Part shown: positions 22,831 to 30,494 of the stretch, piece after piece
Layout of the letters: every line of letters begins with the position of its first letter
How positions within the stretch are numbered: the stretch's first letter is position 1
Notes under the pieces: generated by a model
Databases searched by the model: none
What the model was told of the DNA's origin: nothing
What the model saw: the letters and a program-made list of their open reading frames with translations, nothing else
Made by a program: the position numbers and the translations under genes
Origin: a virus
Virus record (IMG/VR): IMGVR_UViG_3300042368_001852
Span: 1 to 34,290 of that record
Strand: one strand, 5' to 3'
DNA length: 34,290 nt

Positions 22831-22914
22831 GAGACGCGGCGGCGGGGGGGGGCAGGGCCGAAGATGACGACATTGGGGGCCACGGCTCCCGGCATCCCAC
22901 CGCATTCCCGCCCC

Positions 22915-23208
22915 ATGTCTGATTCATCCACCAGCCACGCCAAAGAACGGCAAACCCTCAAGCTCATGGCCGCTATCTTTGGCGGCAGGTCCATGGTTGA
23001 GGCCATTGAAGATGGCCGTGAGTTTGACTGGTTCCCTCAGCAAGACATTGCGGTCTACGAGCTTGCATTGAGCCAATACCTTCTCGGCCTGATCTACGCC
23101 GACAAGGATTGGAGGCTGCAGCAGCGCACTTTCGACGCCCTGCCCCCCGAGGTTCAGCGCCACTTCCGGGTGAAGAACCTGGCCGCCCAGGAGCAGGCCG
23201 ATGTCTGA
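22915..23208 (+). CDS. Hypothetical protein downstream of attP
   Basis: A 97-residue protein starting MSDSSTSHAKERQTLKLM. It has a hydrophobic helical core (MAAIFGG, VYELALSQYLLGLIY) and a C-terminal RLQQRTFDALPPEVQRHF. No family recognised. An in-frame ATG at 22864 lies in the GATGA element, so a 17-residue longer form is possible. No SD is seen; the leader is C-rich. It overlaps the next gene by 8 bp. Confidence 0.6.
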   Translation: MSDSSTSHAKERQTLKLMAAIFGGRSMVEAIEDGREFDWFPQQDIAVYELALSQYLLGLIYADKDWRLQQRTFDALPPEVQRHFRVKNLAAQEQADV

Positions 23209-23581
23209 TCTCTCCCGGTTCATCCCCACACCGGCGCAGATGGAGGCGATTGCCGCCGGCTTCCAGCGGGTTGGCCACGCTGCTCGCCACACGGCAGACG
23301 CCATTGGCTACCTCTTTCCGGCCGCTGCCCGCCAGCAGCTCGACCGCTGGGAACGCCCACTGCCCCGCCGCACCGCCCCCACCCACTTCGGCCGCAAGCG
23401 CCGCGCGCGCAGGGCCAGGGGCCGGCGGATCGAAACCAGGCGAGAGATGCCGCAGATGGTCACGCTGAACCTGGGCCAGGCCTACGGGAAGAGCAGGGCA
23501 CTGCGCCAGCAACTGGAGGCCAGAGTGGGCCGCCGCTCGGCGCACCATGCCGCGCCAGCAGCAGGAGGAGCAGGCCGATGA
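23201..23581 (+). CDS. Basic hypothetical protein
   Basis: A 126-residue, strongly basic protein. A helical N-terminus (PTPAQMEAIAAGFQRVGHAAR) leads to an Arg-rich middle (FGRKRRARRARGRRIETRR) likely to bind nucleic acid. The end is Ala/Gly-rich. No family recognised. It overlaps its neighbours by 8 and 4 bp, indicating one transcription unit running into the integrase gene. Confidence 0.55.
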   Translation: MSDLSRFIPTPAQMEAIAAGFQRVGHAARHTADAIGYLFPAAARQQLDRWERPLPRRTAPTHFGRKRRARRARGRRIETRREMPQMVTLNLGQAYGKSRALRQQLEARVGRRSAHHAAPAAGGAGR

Positions 23582-23883
23582 CTGAGACCGCCCTCGTCAC
23601 CTACCTACTCGACAACCGCCATCGCATCCCCAACCGGGCCTTCATCAACTGCCTGGCCCTGGCTCGCCTAAACCCCACCCCTGTCCGCAGGGTCACCGTC
23701 GAGGAACTGATCACCCTGTTCCAACACAGCAAGCGCGGTGGCATCAGTGGCATCATGCTGGAGCTGAAGCGCTGCGGTCTGGTCGACTTTGAGTCAGGAG
23801 TCTGCGGCACCCCCGGCTACCTGATCTTCCGGGTCGGGCCCAAGGAGGAGAAGGCCCGTGAAGCTGACCCGAACCGCCGTTGA
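23578..23883 (+). CDS. Winged-helix-like protein upstream of integrase
   Basis: A 101-residue protein with a pattern suggesting a winged helix: VEELITLFQHSKRGGISGIMLELKRCGLVDFE, then a wing-like GTPGYLIFRVG. It could be an excisionase or regulator, since such small DNA-binding proteins often precede integrases. Its 3' end overlaps the integrase start by 26 bp in another frame. The HTH call is from pattern only. Confidence 0.5.
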   Translation: MTETALVTYLLDNRHRIPNRAFINCLALARLNPTPVRRVTVEELITLFQHSKRGGISGIMLELKRCGLVDFESGVCGTPGYLIFRVGPKEEKAREADPNRR

Positions 23884-25003
23884 TCGCGCCCTCCCCCGCC
23901 TGCGCCGGTATCGCCTCAACGACACCCTGGTGCCCGGCCTCTGCCTGCTGGTGCTCCCCTCGGGGGCCCGCACCTACTACCTGCGCCATCGCGTCGATGG
24001 CCAGCAGCGGGAACTGAAGCTGGGCACCCCTGCTGAGCTGTCCCCCGACCAGGCGCGAGAGATCGCCCGGGCGGCCCTCGCGCGCGTCCGCGCCGGCGGG
24101 GACCCGGGGGCAGAGCGGCGGGCGGCCAGGGAGGCCCCGACGATCGAGGTCCTCGCCGCCCGCCACCTGCAGGCCCACGCCAGCCGGAAGCGATCGGGCC
24201 GGAACGACGAGATCCTCTGGCGGCGGCACCTGCTGCCGGCGTTCGCGCGCGTGCGCGTGGCCGCCCTCACCCGCGAGCAGGTGCGCGAGTGGCATGCCTG
24301 CCACCCGCAGCCGGCGACCGCCAACCGGGCCCTGGAGGTGCTCGGCGTGGCGATGGGCCTGGCGGAGGAGTGGGGGTGGCGGCCGGTCGCCAGCAACCCG
24401 GTGCGTGGGGTGAAGGCCCACCCGGAGCGGCAGCGCCGCCGGTACGCCAGCCCGGAGGAGCTGGGCCGCCTGCGCGAGGCGATGGCCCGGTGGGAGGCCA
24501 CGGGCCCGCTGGCGATCCGCTGGCGGTTCGTCCAGCTGGTGCGCCTGCTGCTGCTCACCGGGGCCAGGCTGCGGGAGGTGATGGAGGCGCAGTGGTCGGA
24601 GATCGACTGGGCCAGGGGTGTGCTGCTGGTGCCGGCGGAGCGGGGGAAGACCGGGGCCAGCGAGGTGCGGCTGAGCGATCGGGCGGTGGAGGTGCTGCGG
24701 GCCCTGGAGGCCGCGGCCGGCGGCAGCCGATGGGTGGTGCCGGGGGAGAGCAGAGAGCGGCCGCTGGTGGGGTATCGGCGGATGTGGTTGGCGCTGCTCG
24801 AGGACGCGGGGGTGAAGGGTCTGCGGGTGCATGACCTGCGCCACACGTTCGCGTCCTACACCCTGTCGGCGGGCCAGCCGTTGGGCGTGGTGGGCCAGCT
24901 GCTGGGGCACCGGAGCACGCAGACCACGAGCCGGTACGCCCACCTGGTGGATGATGCGGCGCGTGCGGCGGTGGAGCGGGTGAGCGACGACTTGGGAATG
25001 TGA
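23858..25003 (+). CDS. int: Tyrosine recombinase integrase
   Basis: A 381-residue integrase of the P4/shufflon-like type. An N-terminal arm-binding domain (about 1-90, with YYLRHRVDGQQRELKLG) is followed by a SAM-like core-binding domain (about 95-180) and the catalytic domain. The catalytic set is complete: R237 in LTGARLRE, K264, H325 and R328 in HDLRHTFAS, H351 in LLGH and nucleophile Y360 in TSRYAH. The start is GTG 23858 after AAGGAGGAG. It should integrate the phage at the tRNA whose 3' half lies at 22647-22689. Its TGA stop is inside operator f. Confidence 0.95.
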   Translation: MKLTRTAVDRALPRLRRYRLNDTLVPGLCLLVLPSGARTYYLRHRVDGQQRELKLGTPAELSPDQAREIARAALARVRAGGDPGAERRAAREAPTIEVLAARHLQAHASRKRSGRNDEILWRRHLLPAFARVRVAALTREQVREWHACHPQPATANRALEVLGVAMGLAEEWGWRPVASNPVRGVKAHPERQRRRYASPEELGRLREAMARWEATGPLAIRWRFVQLVRLLLLTGARLREVMEAQWSEIDWARGVLLVPAERGKTGASEVRLSDRAVEVLRALEAAAGGSRWVVPGESRERPLVGYRRMWLALLEDAGVKGLRVHDLRHTFASYTLSAGQPLGVVGQLLGHRSTQTTSRYAHLVDDAARAAVERVSDDLGM

Positions 25004-25014
25004 ACGATTGTTAC
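25000..25014 (+). promoter_or_regulatory. Dyad operator site f
   Basis: GTGAACGATTGTTAC overlaps the integrase stop codon and is followed by GAG. GATGAT begins exactly 35 bp after the right arm (25045-25050) and the next gene starts at 25097. The right half and flanks closely match site e. Confidence 0.6.
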
Positions 25015-25096
25015 GAGCCCTGGGCGGTTGGGGGCGGCAGCGCGGATGATTCCATCACGGGCCGAGAGCCCTCCCACCGCATCCCGCCAAGCAGCC

Positions 25097-25474
25097 ATGC
25101 CCCGCACCGTCGAGCTCCACTACCAGCTCCGCAACCGTGGCGAACAGCGCGTCACGATCACGCCGGCATGGGCCGGCAAAGGCATCGCCATCCACAAGCC
25201 GATAAGGTTCGATTCAGACGATGGCCAGTTTTACTTCAAGGAAATCCAGGGGCTCTGGAACTTCACCCACATCAACACCGGCATGGCCATGGGCAGCTGC
25301 ATGGGCAGCCTGGATCGCGCCAAGGCGTTTGCCCGCGAGTGGGACGCCGAGTTCGCCGCCCTGCAGGATGGCCAGTCCATGGCTTCTGATCGGCTACAAG
25401 CCTGGGCGGCTGTGGCCCAGGAGATGAAGACCGAGCCGCCGCGCAAGCCTCGCGCTCCCCGGCGCAGAGGCTGA
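25097..25474 (+). CDS. Hypothetical protein after integrase
   Basis: A 125-residue protein (MPRTVELHYQLRNRG...) with beta-strand-rich N-terminal part (VTITPAWAGKGIAIH, GQFYFKEIQGLWNFT) and a helical, basic C-terminus. No family recognised. An in-frame ATG at 25046, inside the GATGAT element, would add 17 residues; I chose 25097 because the conserved-looking part starts there. First gene of the unit leading to the methyltransferase. Confidence 0.6.
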   Translation: MPRTVELHYQLRNRGEQRVTITPAWAGKGIAIHKPIRFDSDDGQFYFKEIQGLWNFTHINTGMAMGSCMGSLDRAKAFAREWDAEFAALQDGQSMASDRLQAWAAVAQEMKTEPPRKPRAPRRRG

Positions 25475-25523
25475 CCCTAGCCCGCCGCGGCATGCCCGGC
25501 CATCCCCTCCCCCACTGCATCCC

Positions 25524-25826
25524 ATGTCCCGTTCAGCACGTTCATCCATCACCCTCGTGGGCCGCGTCTCGCAGCTGCAGCGCCATTCCGACCACGTTTC
25601 CTTCCTGCTGACCGTCAAAGGTCGGGGCCAGCGGCCTGAGCTTGTCGTCGAGTGCCAGGCGCACCACCAGCGCGACATCGAAGTGTTCGAGTCAATGGAT
25701 CAGGGCAGCCTGGTCGGCGTCATCGGCACCTTGCGGCCGATCGAAGAGCAGCATGCGCACGCCATCGTGCGGCTCGACCGCCTGGAGATCCTGGGCAAGC
25801 CTGTCCAGCCGCAGGAGGTGGCGTGA
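25524..25826 (+). CDS. Small OB-fold protein (SSB/PriB-like)
   Basis: A 100-residue protein with an OB-fold-like strand pattern: SSITLVGRVSQLQRH, VSFLLTVKGRG, PELVVECQ, GSLVGVIGTLRPIEE and VRLDRLEILG. This resembles single-stranded DNA-binding modules of SSB or PriB. The phage also encodes a standard SSB at 17655, so this would be a second, shorter one. It overlaps the next start by ATGA-type coupling. The leader before its ATG is CCC-rich with no SD. Confidence 0.6.
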   Translation: MSRSARSSITLVGRVSQLQRHSDHVSFLLTVKGRGQRPELVVECQAHHQRDIEVFESMDQGSLVGVIGTLRPIEEQHAHAIVRLDRLEILGKPVQPQEVA

Positions 25827-26080
25827 TGGCACTGCACGTCATCTACAAATGCCAAGCCACCGGCTGGGCCGTCATCCAAGATCCGCTGGATCGGAGGAAC
25901 CCCAACCTGGTTCGCTTCCTGCGTCACAACGGCAAACGCAAGCTGCTGGACCAGATCGCCGAATGGGATCCCCACACCTGCGACTGGCGCTGCACTCGGT
26001 GGTTTCCGAAAGCGCCCAAGGTGCCCCAGCTCCTGATCGACAAGGTTGTGGCCCACATGAACTTCGAGGATCGGGCCTGA
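25826..26080 (+). CDS. Small hypothetical protein
   Basis: An 84-residue protein (MALHVIYKCQATGWAVIQDP) with many aromatic and basic residues and two cysteines (HTCDWRC). It may be a small beta-rich domain. No family recognised. It is coupled to the gene before (TGATG) and to the methyltransferase after it (TGATG). Confidence 0.55.
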   Translation: MALHVIYKCQATGWAVIQDPLDRRNPNLVRFLRHNGKRKLLDQIAEWDPHTCDWRCTRWFPKAPKVPQLLIDKVVAHMNFEDRA

Positions 26081-27501
26081 TGTTCAACCCCGACTTCTAC
26101 CCCACGCCGCCCGAGGTGGCGGCCACCATGCTCGACCCCCTCGACCTGCGCGGCAAGGTCGTGGTGGAGCCCAGCGCCGGCAGCGGCAACCTGGTGCGCC
26201 ATGCCCTCGCTCGCTTTGCCCAGGAGGTGCTGACCGTCGAGCCGGAACCGAAGCTCCGGGCGATCCTTGCCGCCATCCCCGACAGCCGCCTGATCGGCAA
26301 CGACTGGCTGACCGTCACGGCAGATCAGATCAGCCACGTGGACCTGATCTGCATGAACCCACCCTTCTCGGCCGACGAGCGCCACATCCTGCACGCTTGG
26401 GAGATCGCCCCGCCCGGTTGCGAGATCGTGAGCCTCGCCAACTGGAACACCATCTCGGGCCACTTCCGGGGCCTGCAGCTCCAGGTGGCGAAGCTCATCG
26501 AGGCCTACGGCAGCAAGGAAGGCCTAGGCGAGTGCTTCAACACCGCCGAGCGGCCCACCAGGGTGAGCGTCGGCCTGGTGCGCCTCACCAAGCCGGGCCA
26601 ACGTGCAAGCGGAGCTGATGAGTTCGATGGCTTCTTCCTCGGGCCCGACGACCTCGAAGCCCAGGGCGAGGGGATCATCCCCTACCGGCGCAGCCGCGAC
26701 ATCGTGAACCGCTACGTCGAGGCCTGCCGCATCTACGACGAGCAGGTGGCGGCCGGCGTGCGCCTCCGCAACGTCCTGGACGGATTCTTCGGCAAGGATC
26801 TGGGCCTGCAGGTCACGGTCGAGGGTGAAGCGGTCACCCGCAACCGGTTCCGCAAGGATTTGCAGAAAGCCGCCTGGAAGCATGTCTTCGATGAGTTCCT
26901 GCCGCAGCAGATGGCCACCAGTCAGCTCGCGAAGGACATCAACCGGTTTGTAGAAGAGCAAAGCAAGATCCCGTTCACCGAGCGGAACATCTACCGGATG
27001 CTCCAGATTGTCGCCGGCACGCAGGAGCAGCGAATCGATCGTGCAGTGGAGGAGGCCATCGATGAGCTGACCCGCTACACCAAAGAGAACCGCTACGGCG
27101 TGGAGGGCTGGGCCACCAACAGTGGCTACATGCTGAACCAGCGGTTCATCTGCAGGGGGCTGGCGGAGCTGGCCTGGAGCAACCCCGGCAAGGTGCGGCT
27201 CCAGACCTACGGCGGCCAGTGGGATGACATCCAGGATCTGATCAAGGCGCTGTGTTTCATCACCGGCCGTCCCATCGAGGAGGTGCGCACGCCCGAGGAC
27301 ATCAACAGCAACAGCTACGAGCCAGGCATGTGGCACGACTGGGGCTTCTTCCTGTTCCGCCCCTACAAGAAGGGCACGGTGCACTTCGAGTTCAAGGATC
27401 GCGAAGTGTGGGGCGCTCTGAACGCTAGGTATGCACGGATCAAGGGCCAGATGCTGCCCGAGCAGATGAAGCGAAAGAAGCGCCCGGCCAAGAGCCGGTA
27501 A
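26080..27501 (+). CDS. DNA N6-adenine methyltransferase-like protein with DUF4942-type C-terminus
   Basis: A 473-residue protein. Residues 30-37 (EPSAGSGN) form the SAM-binding motif I and residues 93-96 (NPPF) the catalytic motif IV of amino-methyltransferases. The C-terminal half (about 200-450) resembles the DUF4942 domain seen in phage methyltransferases: FFGKDLGLQVTVEG, NRYGVEGWATNSGYMLN, GMWHDWGFFLFRPYKKGTVHF. It may protect phage DNA from host restriction or mark it for packaging or regulation. No cognate restriction gene is visible, so it is probably an orphan enzyme. Confidence 0.85.
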   Translation: MFNPDFYPTPPEVAATMLDPLDLRGKVVVEPSAGSGNLVRHALARFAQEVLTVEPEPKLRAILAAIPDSRLIGNDWLTVTADQISHVDLICMNPPFSADERHILHAWEIAPPGCEIVSLANWNTISGHFRGLQLQVAKLIEAYGSKEGLGECFNTAERPTRVSVGLVRLTKPGQRASGADEFDGFFLGPDDLEAQGEGIIPYRRSRDIVNRYVEACRIYDEQVAAGVRLRNVLDGFFGKDLGLQVTVEGEAVTRNRFRKDLQKAAWKHVFDEFLPQQMATSQLAKDINRFVEEQSKIPFTERNIYRMLQIVAGTQEQRIDRAVEEAIDELTRYTKENRYGVEGWATNSGYMLNQRFICRGLAELAWSNPGKVRLQTYGGQWDDIQDLIKALCFITGRPIEEVRTPEDINSNSYEPGMWHDWGFFLFRPYKKGTVHFEFKDREVWGALNARYARIKGQMLPEQMKRKKRPAKSR

Positions 27502-27516
27502 CCCTCCACTACCACC

Positions 27517-28794
27517 ATGAACACACCATTCGCCAAGGGCCACGATCCCGACACCCTCGACGCCGCACTGCTGGCCCCGCCGGCTGAGCGCGATGCCGCC
27601 TTCCGGGCGATCCGGCTGACCGGCCGGATGAAGCTGGCCAGCCCACGGTTCGGCGTCCAGCCGCCGCCCGTCGGGTTTGGTGACTACCCCGCCGACGACA
27701 GCGCCCAGGCCGCTGCAGAGCTGATCGAGCTGGCCCTACTCGCTCGCGAGCTGGACACCCCCTGGCGCAGCATGAACGAAGCCGTCCAGCGCCGCGGCAA
27801 CCCGCTCGACGGGCTGGGCGGGATCCTGCAGGGCCCGACCAGGCCGAACTCGCTGTTCCGGTCGGAGGAGCAGGCCAGCCCAGAGCCCTACGTCTCCCAG
27901 CTGTTGCTGCTGCCCGTTCCCATGGGGGCGATGCTTGCCGAGCAGCGCTACCGCCTGCGCACCGGCGTCTATGGCGTGACCGCCGAGACCCAGGCGGCGA
28001 TGCTGCGGGGGGCACCGATCGAGAGCCAGTCCTTCGGGGCTGAGGTCTACATCAACACGCCCCGGGCCATGGCCTCGGCCATGCACGTAGACCCTCCCTA
28101 CCTGATGGGCCTGCACTCGATGCTGATCCTCGATCAGCTGCGGGTGCCCCGGAGCTCCCTGTTCCCGCCCCTGCCGGCCGAGGCCGGGTTCACCGACTAC
28201 GGCGGCCCCGCGTCGGCCCAGTGCCTGCTGGCGGAGGCCAGTGATGAGGCCTTCTACGACTGCTGGGCACTGAAGTGGGGAGGCCCCCGCCGCGCCCGCC
28301 CGGAGGAGCTGCTCGCCCGTCAGGAGGTGCTGCACCCCCTCTGGCACGAGCGCGGGGCCCCGCTGCTGGCACCCTGGGGCGGCCGGCTGCCGCTGCCGAT
28401 CGCTGAGGGATCGCCGATGCACCCGGCTTGGCCTTCGGGCCATTCAGTCACCGCCGCCGCCGAAGCGGTGGTGATGATGGCCACCTACCAGGACAGGCCC
28501 TGGCCACTGACACCGATTCAGGCCAGACCCGACGGCATGTCGCTGATCCCCGCCAGCTCCAGCACCCTTACGGTGCATGGTGAGCTGCGCCGGTTCGCCT
28601 GGAACAAGGGCTTCAGCGGACGCGGAGCACTTGGCGTGCACTACCGCAGCGACGTGACCGACGGACTGATGGTGGGTCAGGCGGCTGCCGTGCGGGTGCT
28701 GCGTCAGCGGAAGGCGGAGGCGGACAGGTTGGGCCTGGCCCCCTGGGGGACGACCACGTTCACCGGGTTCGGCGGCATGTTGATCACGATCTGA
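27517..28794 (+). CDS. Vanadium-dependent haloperoxidase homologue (PAP2 superfamily)
   Basis: A 425-residue protein with the vanadate-binding residues of haloperoxidases in order: K253 and R261 in ALKWGGPRRARPEE, S307-G308-H309 in HPAWPSGHS, then R369 and H375 in GRGALGVHYRSD (R-x5-H). The spacings K-x7-R and R-x5-H match known bromo- and chloroperoxidases. Such enzymes use H2O2 to oxidise halides. They share their fold with acid phosphatases, so activity is not certain. No signal peptide is seen. Length is shorter than algal enzymes (about 550-600). It lies between the methyltransferase and the lysis genes and is not needed for virion building, so it is best seen as cargo. Confidence 0.85.
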   Translation: MNTPFAKGHDPDTLDAALLAPPAERDAAFRAIRLTGRMKLASPRFGVQPPPVGFGDYPADDSAQAAAELIELALLARELDTPWRSMNEAVQRRGNPLDGLGGILQGPTRPNSLFRSEEQASPEPYVSQLLLLPVPMGAMLAEQRYRLRTGVYGVTAETQAAMLRGAPIESQSFGAEVYINTPRAMASAMHVDPPYLMGLHSMLILDQLRVPRSSLFPPLPAEAGFTDYGGPASAQCLLAEASDEAFYDCWALKWGGPRRARPEELLARQEVLHPLWHERGAPLLAPWGGRLPLPIAEGSPMHPAWPSGHSVTAAAEAVVMMATYQDRPWPLTPIQARPDGMSLIPASSSTLTVHGELRRFAWNKGFSGRGALGVHYRSDVTDGLMVGQAAAVRVLRQRKAEADRLGLAPWGTTTFTGFGGMLITI

Positions 28795-29106
28795 TCAGCG
28801 ATGGCCCAGGGTGCGCACCTGCAGCTCCAGCTGCCGGATGCGTTCATCCTGGGCCTTGTCGATCGCGGGCTGGTTCTCCAGCTGCTTGCACAGCGCGTCG
28901 AGGGTGGTCTTCAGCGTTGCTAGCTGAACGGTCTGGGTGTCGAGCCTCGAGCCCACACTGCTGGTCATCCCCAGCGCCCAGCCCGAAGCCGAGCCAACGG
29001 TCGCACCGATCACAGTGAGGATCAGCGGCCCAACCCAGGCCGGGATCCCCTGCACCCTGTTGTCGCCGCTGCCTTCCATGCCGGCCATGTTACCTGGCCC
29101 GGCCAT
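28795..29106 (-). CDS. Single-pass membrane protein with coiled coil (lysis or spanin-like)
   Basis: A 103-residue protein. Residues about 22-46 (IPAWVGPLILTVIGATVGSA) are a likely membrane segment; the rest (LDTQTVQLATLKTTLDAL, QDERIRQLELQVRTLG) is a coiled coil. This matches i-spanin or XhlA-like lysis accessory proteins. It is the last gene of the lysis cassette, after the endolysin. Its stop codon abuts the haloperoxidase stop (TGATCA), with no gap. Role inferred from topology and location. Confidence 0.6.
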   Translation of the reverse strand: MAGPGNMAGMEGSGDNRVQGIPAWVGPLILTVIGATVGSASGWALGMTSSVGSRLDTQTVQLATLKTTLDALCKQLENQPAIDKAQDERIRQLELQVRTLGHR

Positions 29107-29115
29107 TCGCTGCCC

Positions 29116-29559
29116 TCAGCTCCACAGCTCGCGCGGGTCCGCGCCCGTCACCATCATCCGAGACAGCCGCTCCGCACGCTGGCCCACCTGCTTCGCCCAC
29201 CGCGACTGCAGCATCATCGTCGCCGCTTGCTGGTACTGCCCCGCCTGCACGGCGGCCAGCGTCCGCTTGAACTCCAGCAGTCCCTTGAGGCCCAGGTTGA
29301 AGGCCATGTCGATCAGCACCCGCTGGCGCACGTCATCGAGCTTCGCCACCCACGGCAGGGCGTTCAGCAACCCGTTCCGCACGTCCGCCAGGTCATTCGC
29401 CAGGAGCATCCGCGCCTCGGACAGGGTGATGCCCCGGTCCTCCAGGTTGCGGCCCACGCCAATGGTGAGCTTCCCCGCCGTGCAGCGGTAGGGCTTGAGG
29501 CGCAGGCCCTCGTGCAGCTCGATCTGGCGAACGAGGGCCTTGTCGTCGATCTGCCCCAT
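29116..29559 (-). CDS. Endolysin, T4-type lysozyme (GH24)
   Basis: A 147-residue lysozyme of the GH24 family. Catalytic positions follow E-x8-C-x5-T: E17 in LHEGLRL, C26 in KPYRCTAGK and T32 in LTIGVGRN, the Glu-Cys-Thr variant of the Glu-Asp-Thr triad known in several phage endolysins. The C-terminal helical lobe contains QRVLIDMAFNLG and WAKQVGQRAERL. It cleaves peptidoglycan glycan chains. No signal or SAR segment precedes the domain, so a holin is needed. Candidate holins lie just upstream. Confidence 0.92.
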   Translation of the reverse strand: MGQIDDKALVRQIELHEGLRLKPYRCTAGKLTIGVGRNLEDRGITLSEARMLLANDLADVRNGLLNALPWVAKLDDVRQRVLIDMAFNLGLKGLLEFKRTLAAVQAGQYQQAATMMLQSRWAKQVGQRAERLSRMMVTGADPRELWS

Positions 29560-29561
29560 GA

Positions 29562-29768
29562 TCAGCGCTTCGCCAGGGGGGAGACGATGCCGGCGAGGAT
29601 CTCCAGCGCGCGGTAGAACTGCCGCATCGCCACCCCGGCGGTGCCCACGGCCTCGTCATCCTTTGGCGAGGGGGTGAGGTTCACCACCAGCATCGCGACG
29701 GCGTGAGCCGCCATGGCGATCTCGAACAGGGCGCGGTGGTTGTCGATCAGGTAGCTCAGGATCTGCAT
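29562..29768 (-). CDS. Small membrane protein, putative holin
   Basis: A 68-residue protein with one likely membrane helix (IAMAAHAVAMLVVNLTP) preceded by LIDNHRALFE, followed by a charged loop SPKDDEAVG and a second helix (LEILAGIVSPLA). Proteins of this size and pattern (membrane helix then TP-x-P-K-D-D) often accompany phage endolysins. It is 2 bp from the lysozyme start. Holin function is inferred from location; it may instead be a lysis regulator. Confidence 0.6.
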   Translation of the reverse strand: MQILSYLIDNHRALFEIAMAAHAVAMLVVNLTPSPKDDEAVGTAGVAMRQFYRALEILAGIVSPLAKR

Positions 29769-29774
29769 GGTGCC

Positions 29775-30494
29775 TCAGGCGGTGGCGATGATGGCCCAGC
29801 CGGTGCCCGGTCCTTCGACCATCCACCGCGGGCCAAGGTTCTTGCGAGAGTAGCGGAGGCGGGCGCCCCAGTTGTTGATGTACCTGCCCGAGAGGAGGTC
29901 CAGGTCGCCGAACGGATCGTGAACAATGATCGCGTCAGCAGTGTGGCCAATCGCGGTGATCCAGTGGCCGTCGCCGGATGGCGCGCCGACGGGGCCATGG
30001 TGGAGGATGCCGATCGGGACCGGGATGCCGCGGTCGATCTGCCGCTCGATCGTCCCCCAGTCGGCGTTCTGGACGAAGCGCGCCGTGACACCGAACGACT
30101 GGAGGGCGCGGAGCTGCGCCGCCGCGTCGATGGTGTCGCCGTAGCGGAGCACGCGCCCCAGGTAGCGGTCGTCGGCGTTCGGGCCTTGCAGCGTGCCGGG
30201 CCGGATCGTCTCCAGGAGCATGGCGCAGGCGCTGCTGAAGCACATCCGCAGGGCGTGGCCGGTCTCGCTGTCGCGCTGGCTGTAGTAGGGCACCTGCAGC
30301 GGATTGGTGCGGGTGCGCGGCTGCTCCTGCTTGCCGTCCTGCCGCCAGGTGTGGAAGTGCTCGGCGTCTTTTCTCTTCAGGCTGGCGGGCACCTTCTCCC
30401 AGAACTGAACCAGCGCCGCCCGTTGATGGGGGAGCCCCTTCCAGTGCTCGAAGTACGGGGTCGGGTCGAGGATCAGGTCAGGGCCTGCGCTCAT
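29775..30494 (-). CDS. C39-like cysteine peptidase-family protein
   Basis: A 239-residue protein. From about residue 67 the fold resembles peptidase C39-like proteins: VPYYSQRDSETGH (Q73), CFSSACAML (C85), GHWITAIGH (H177) and VHDPFGD (D193) give the expected Gln/Cys-His-Asp set. The N-terminal 65 residues (PTPYFEHWKGLPHQRAALVQ) are a separate helical region, perhaps for binding. It may cut peptidoglycan cross-links during entry or lysis, acting with the GH24 lysozyme; a peptidase role on proteins is also possible. It overlaps the neighbouring small membrane-protein gene by 17 bp. Confidence 0.7.
   Translation of the reverse strand: MSAGPDLILDPTPYFEHWKGLPHQRAALVQFWEKVPASLKRKDAEHFHTWRQDGKQEQPRTRTNPLQVPYYSQRDSETGHALRMCFSSACAMLLETIRPGTLQGPNADDRYLGRVLRYGDTIDAAAQLRALQSFGVTARFVQNADWGTIERQIDRGIPVPIGILHHGPVGAPSGDGHWITAIGHTADAIIVHDPFGDLDLLSGRYINNWGARLRYSRKNLGPRWMVEGPGTGWAIIATA

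Noticed and set aside
13300-25014. NtcA-type nitrogen-control boxes (GTA-N8-TAC)
   Set aside because: The dyad sites have nine bases between GTA and TAC and different inner bases, so they do not fit the NtcA box.
26080-27501. A complete restriction-modification system
   Set aside because: Only the methyltransferase is visible; neighbouring small proteins show no nuclease or specificity features.
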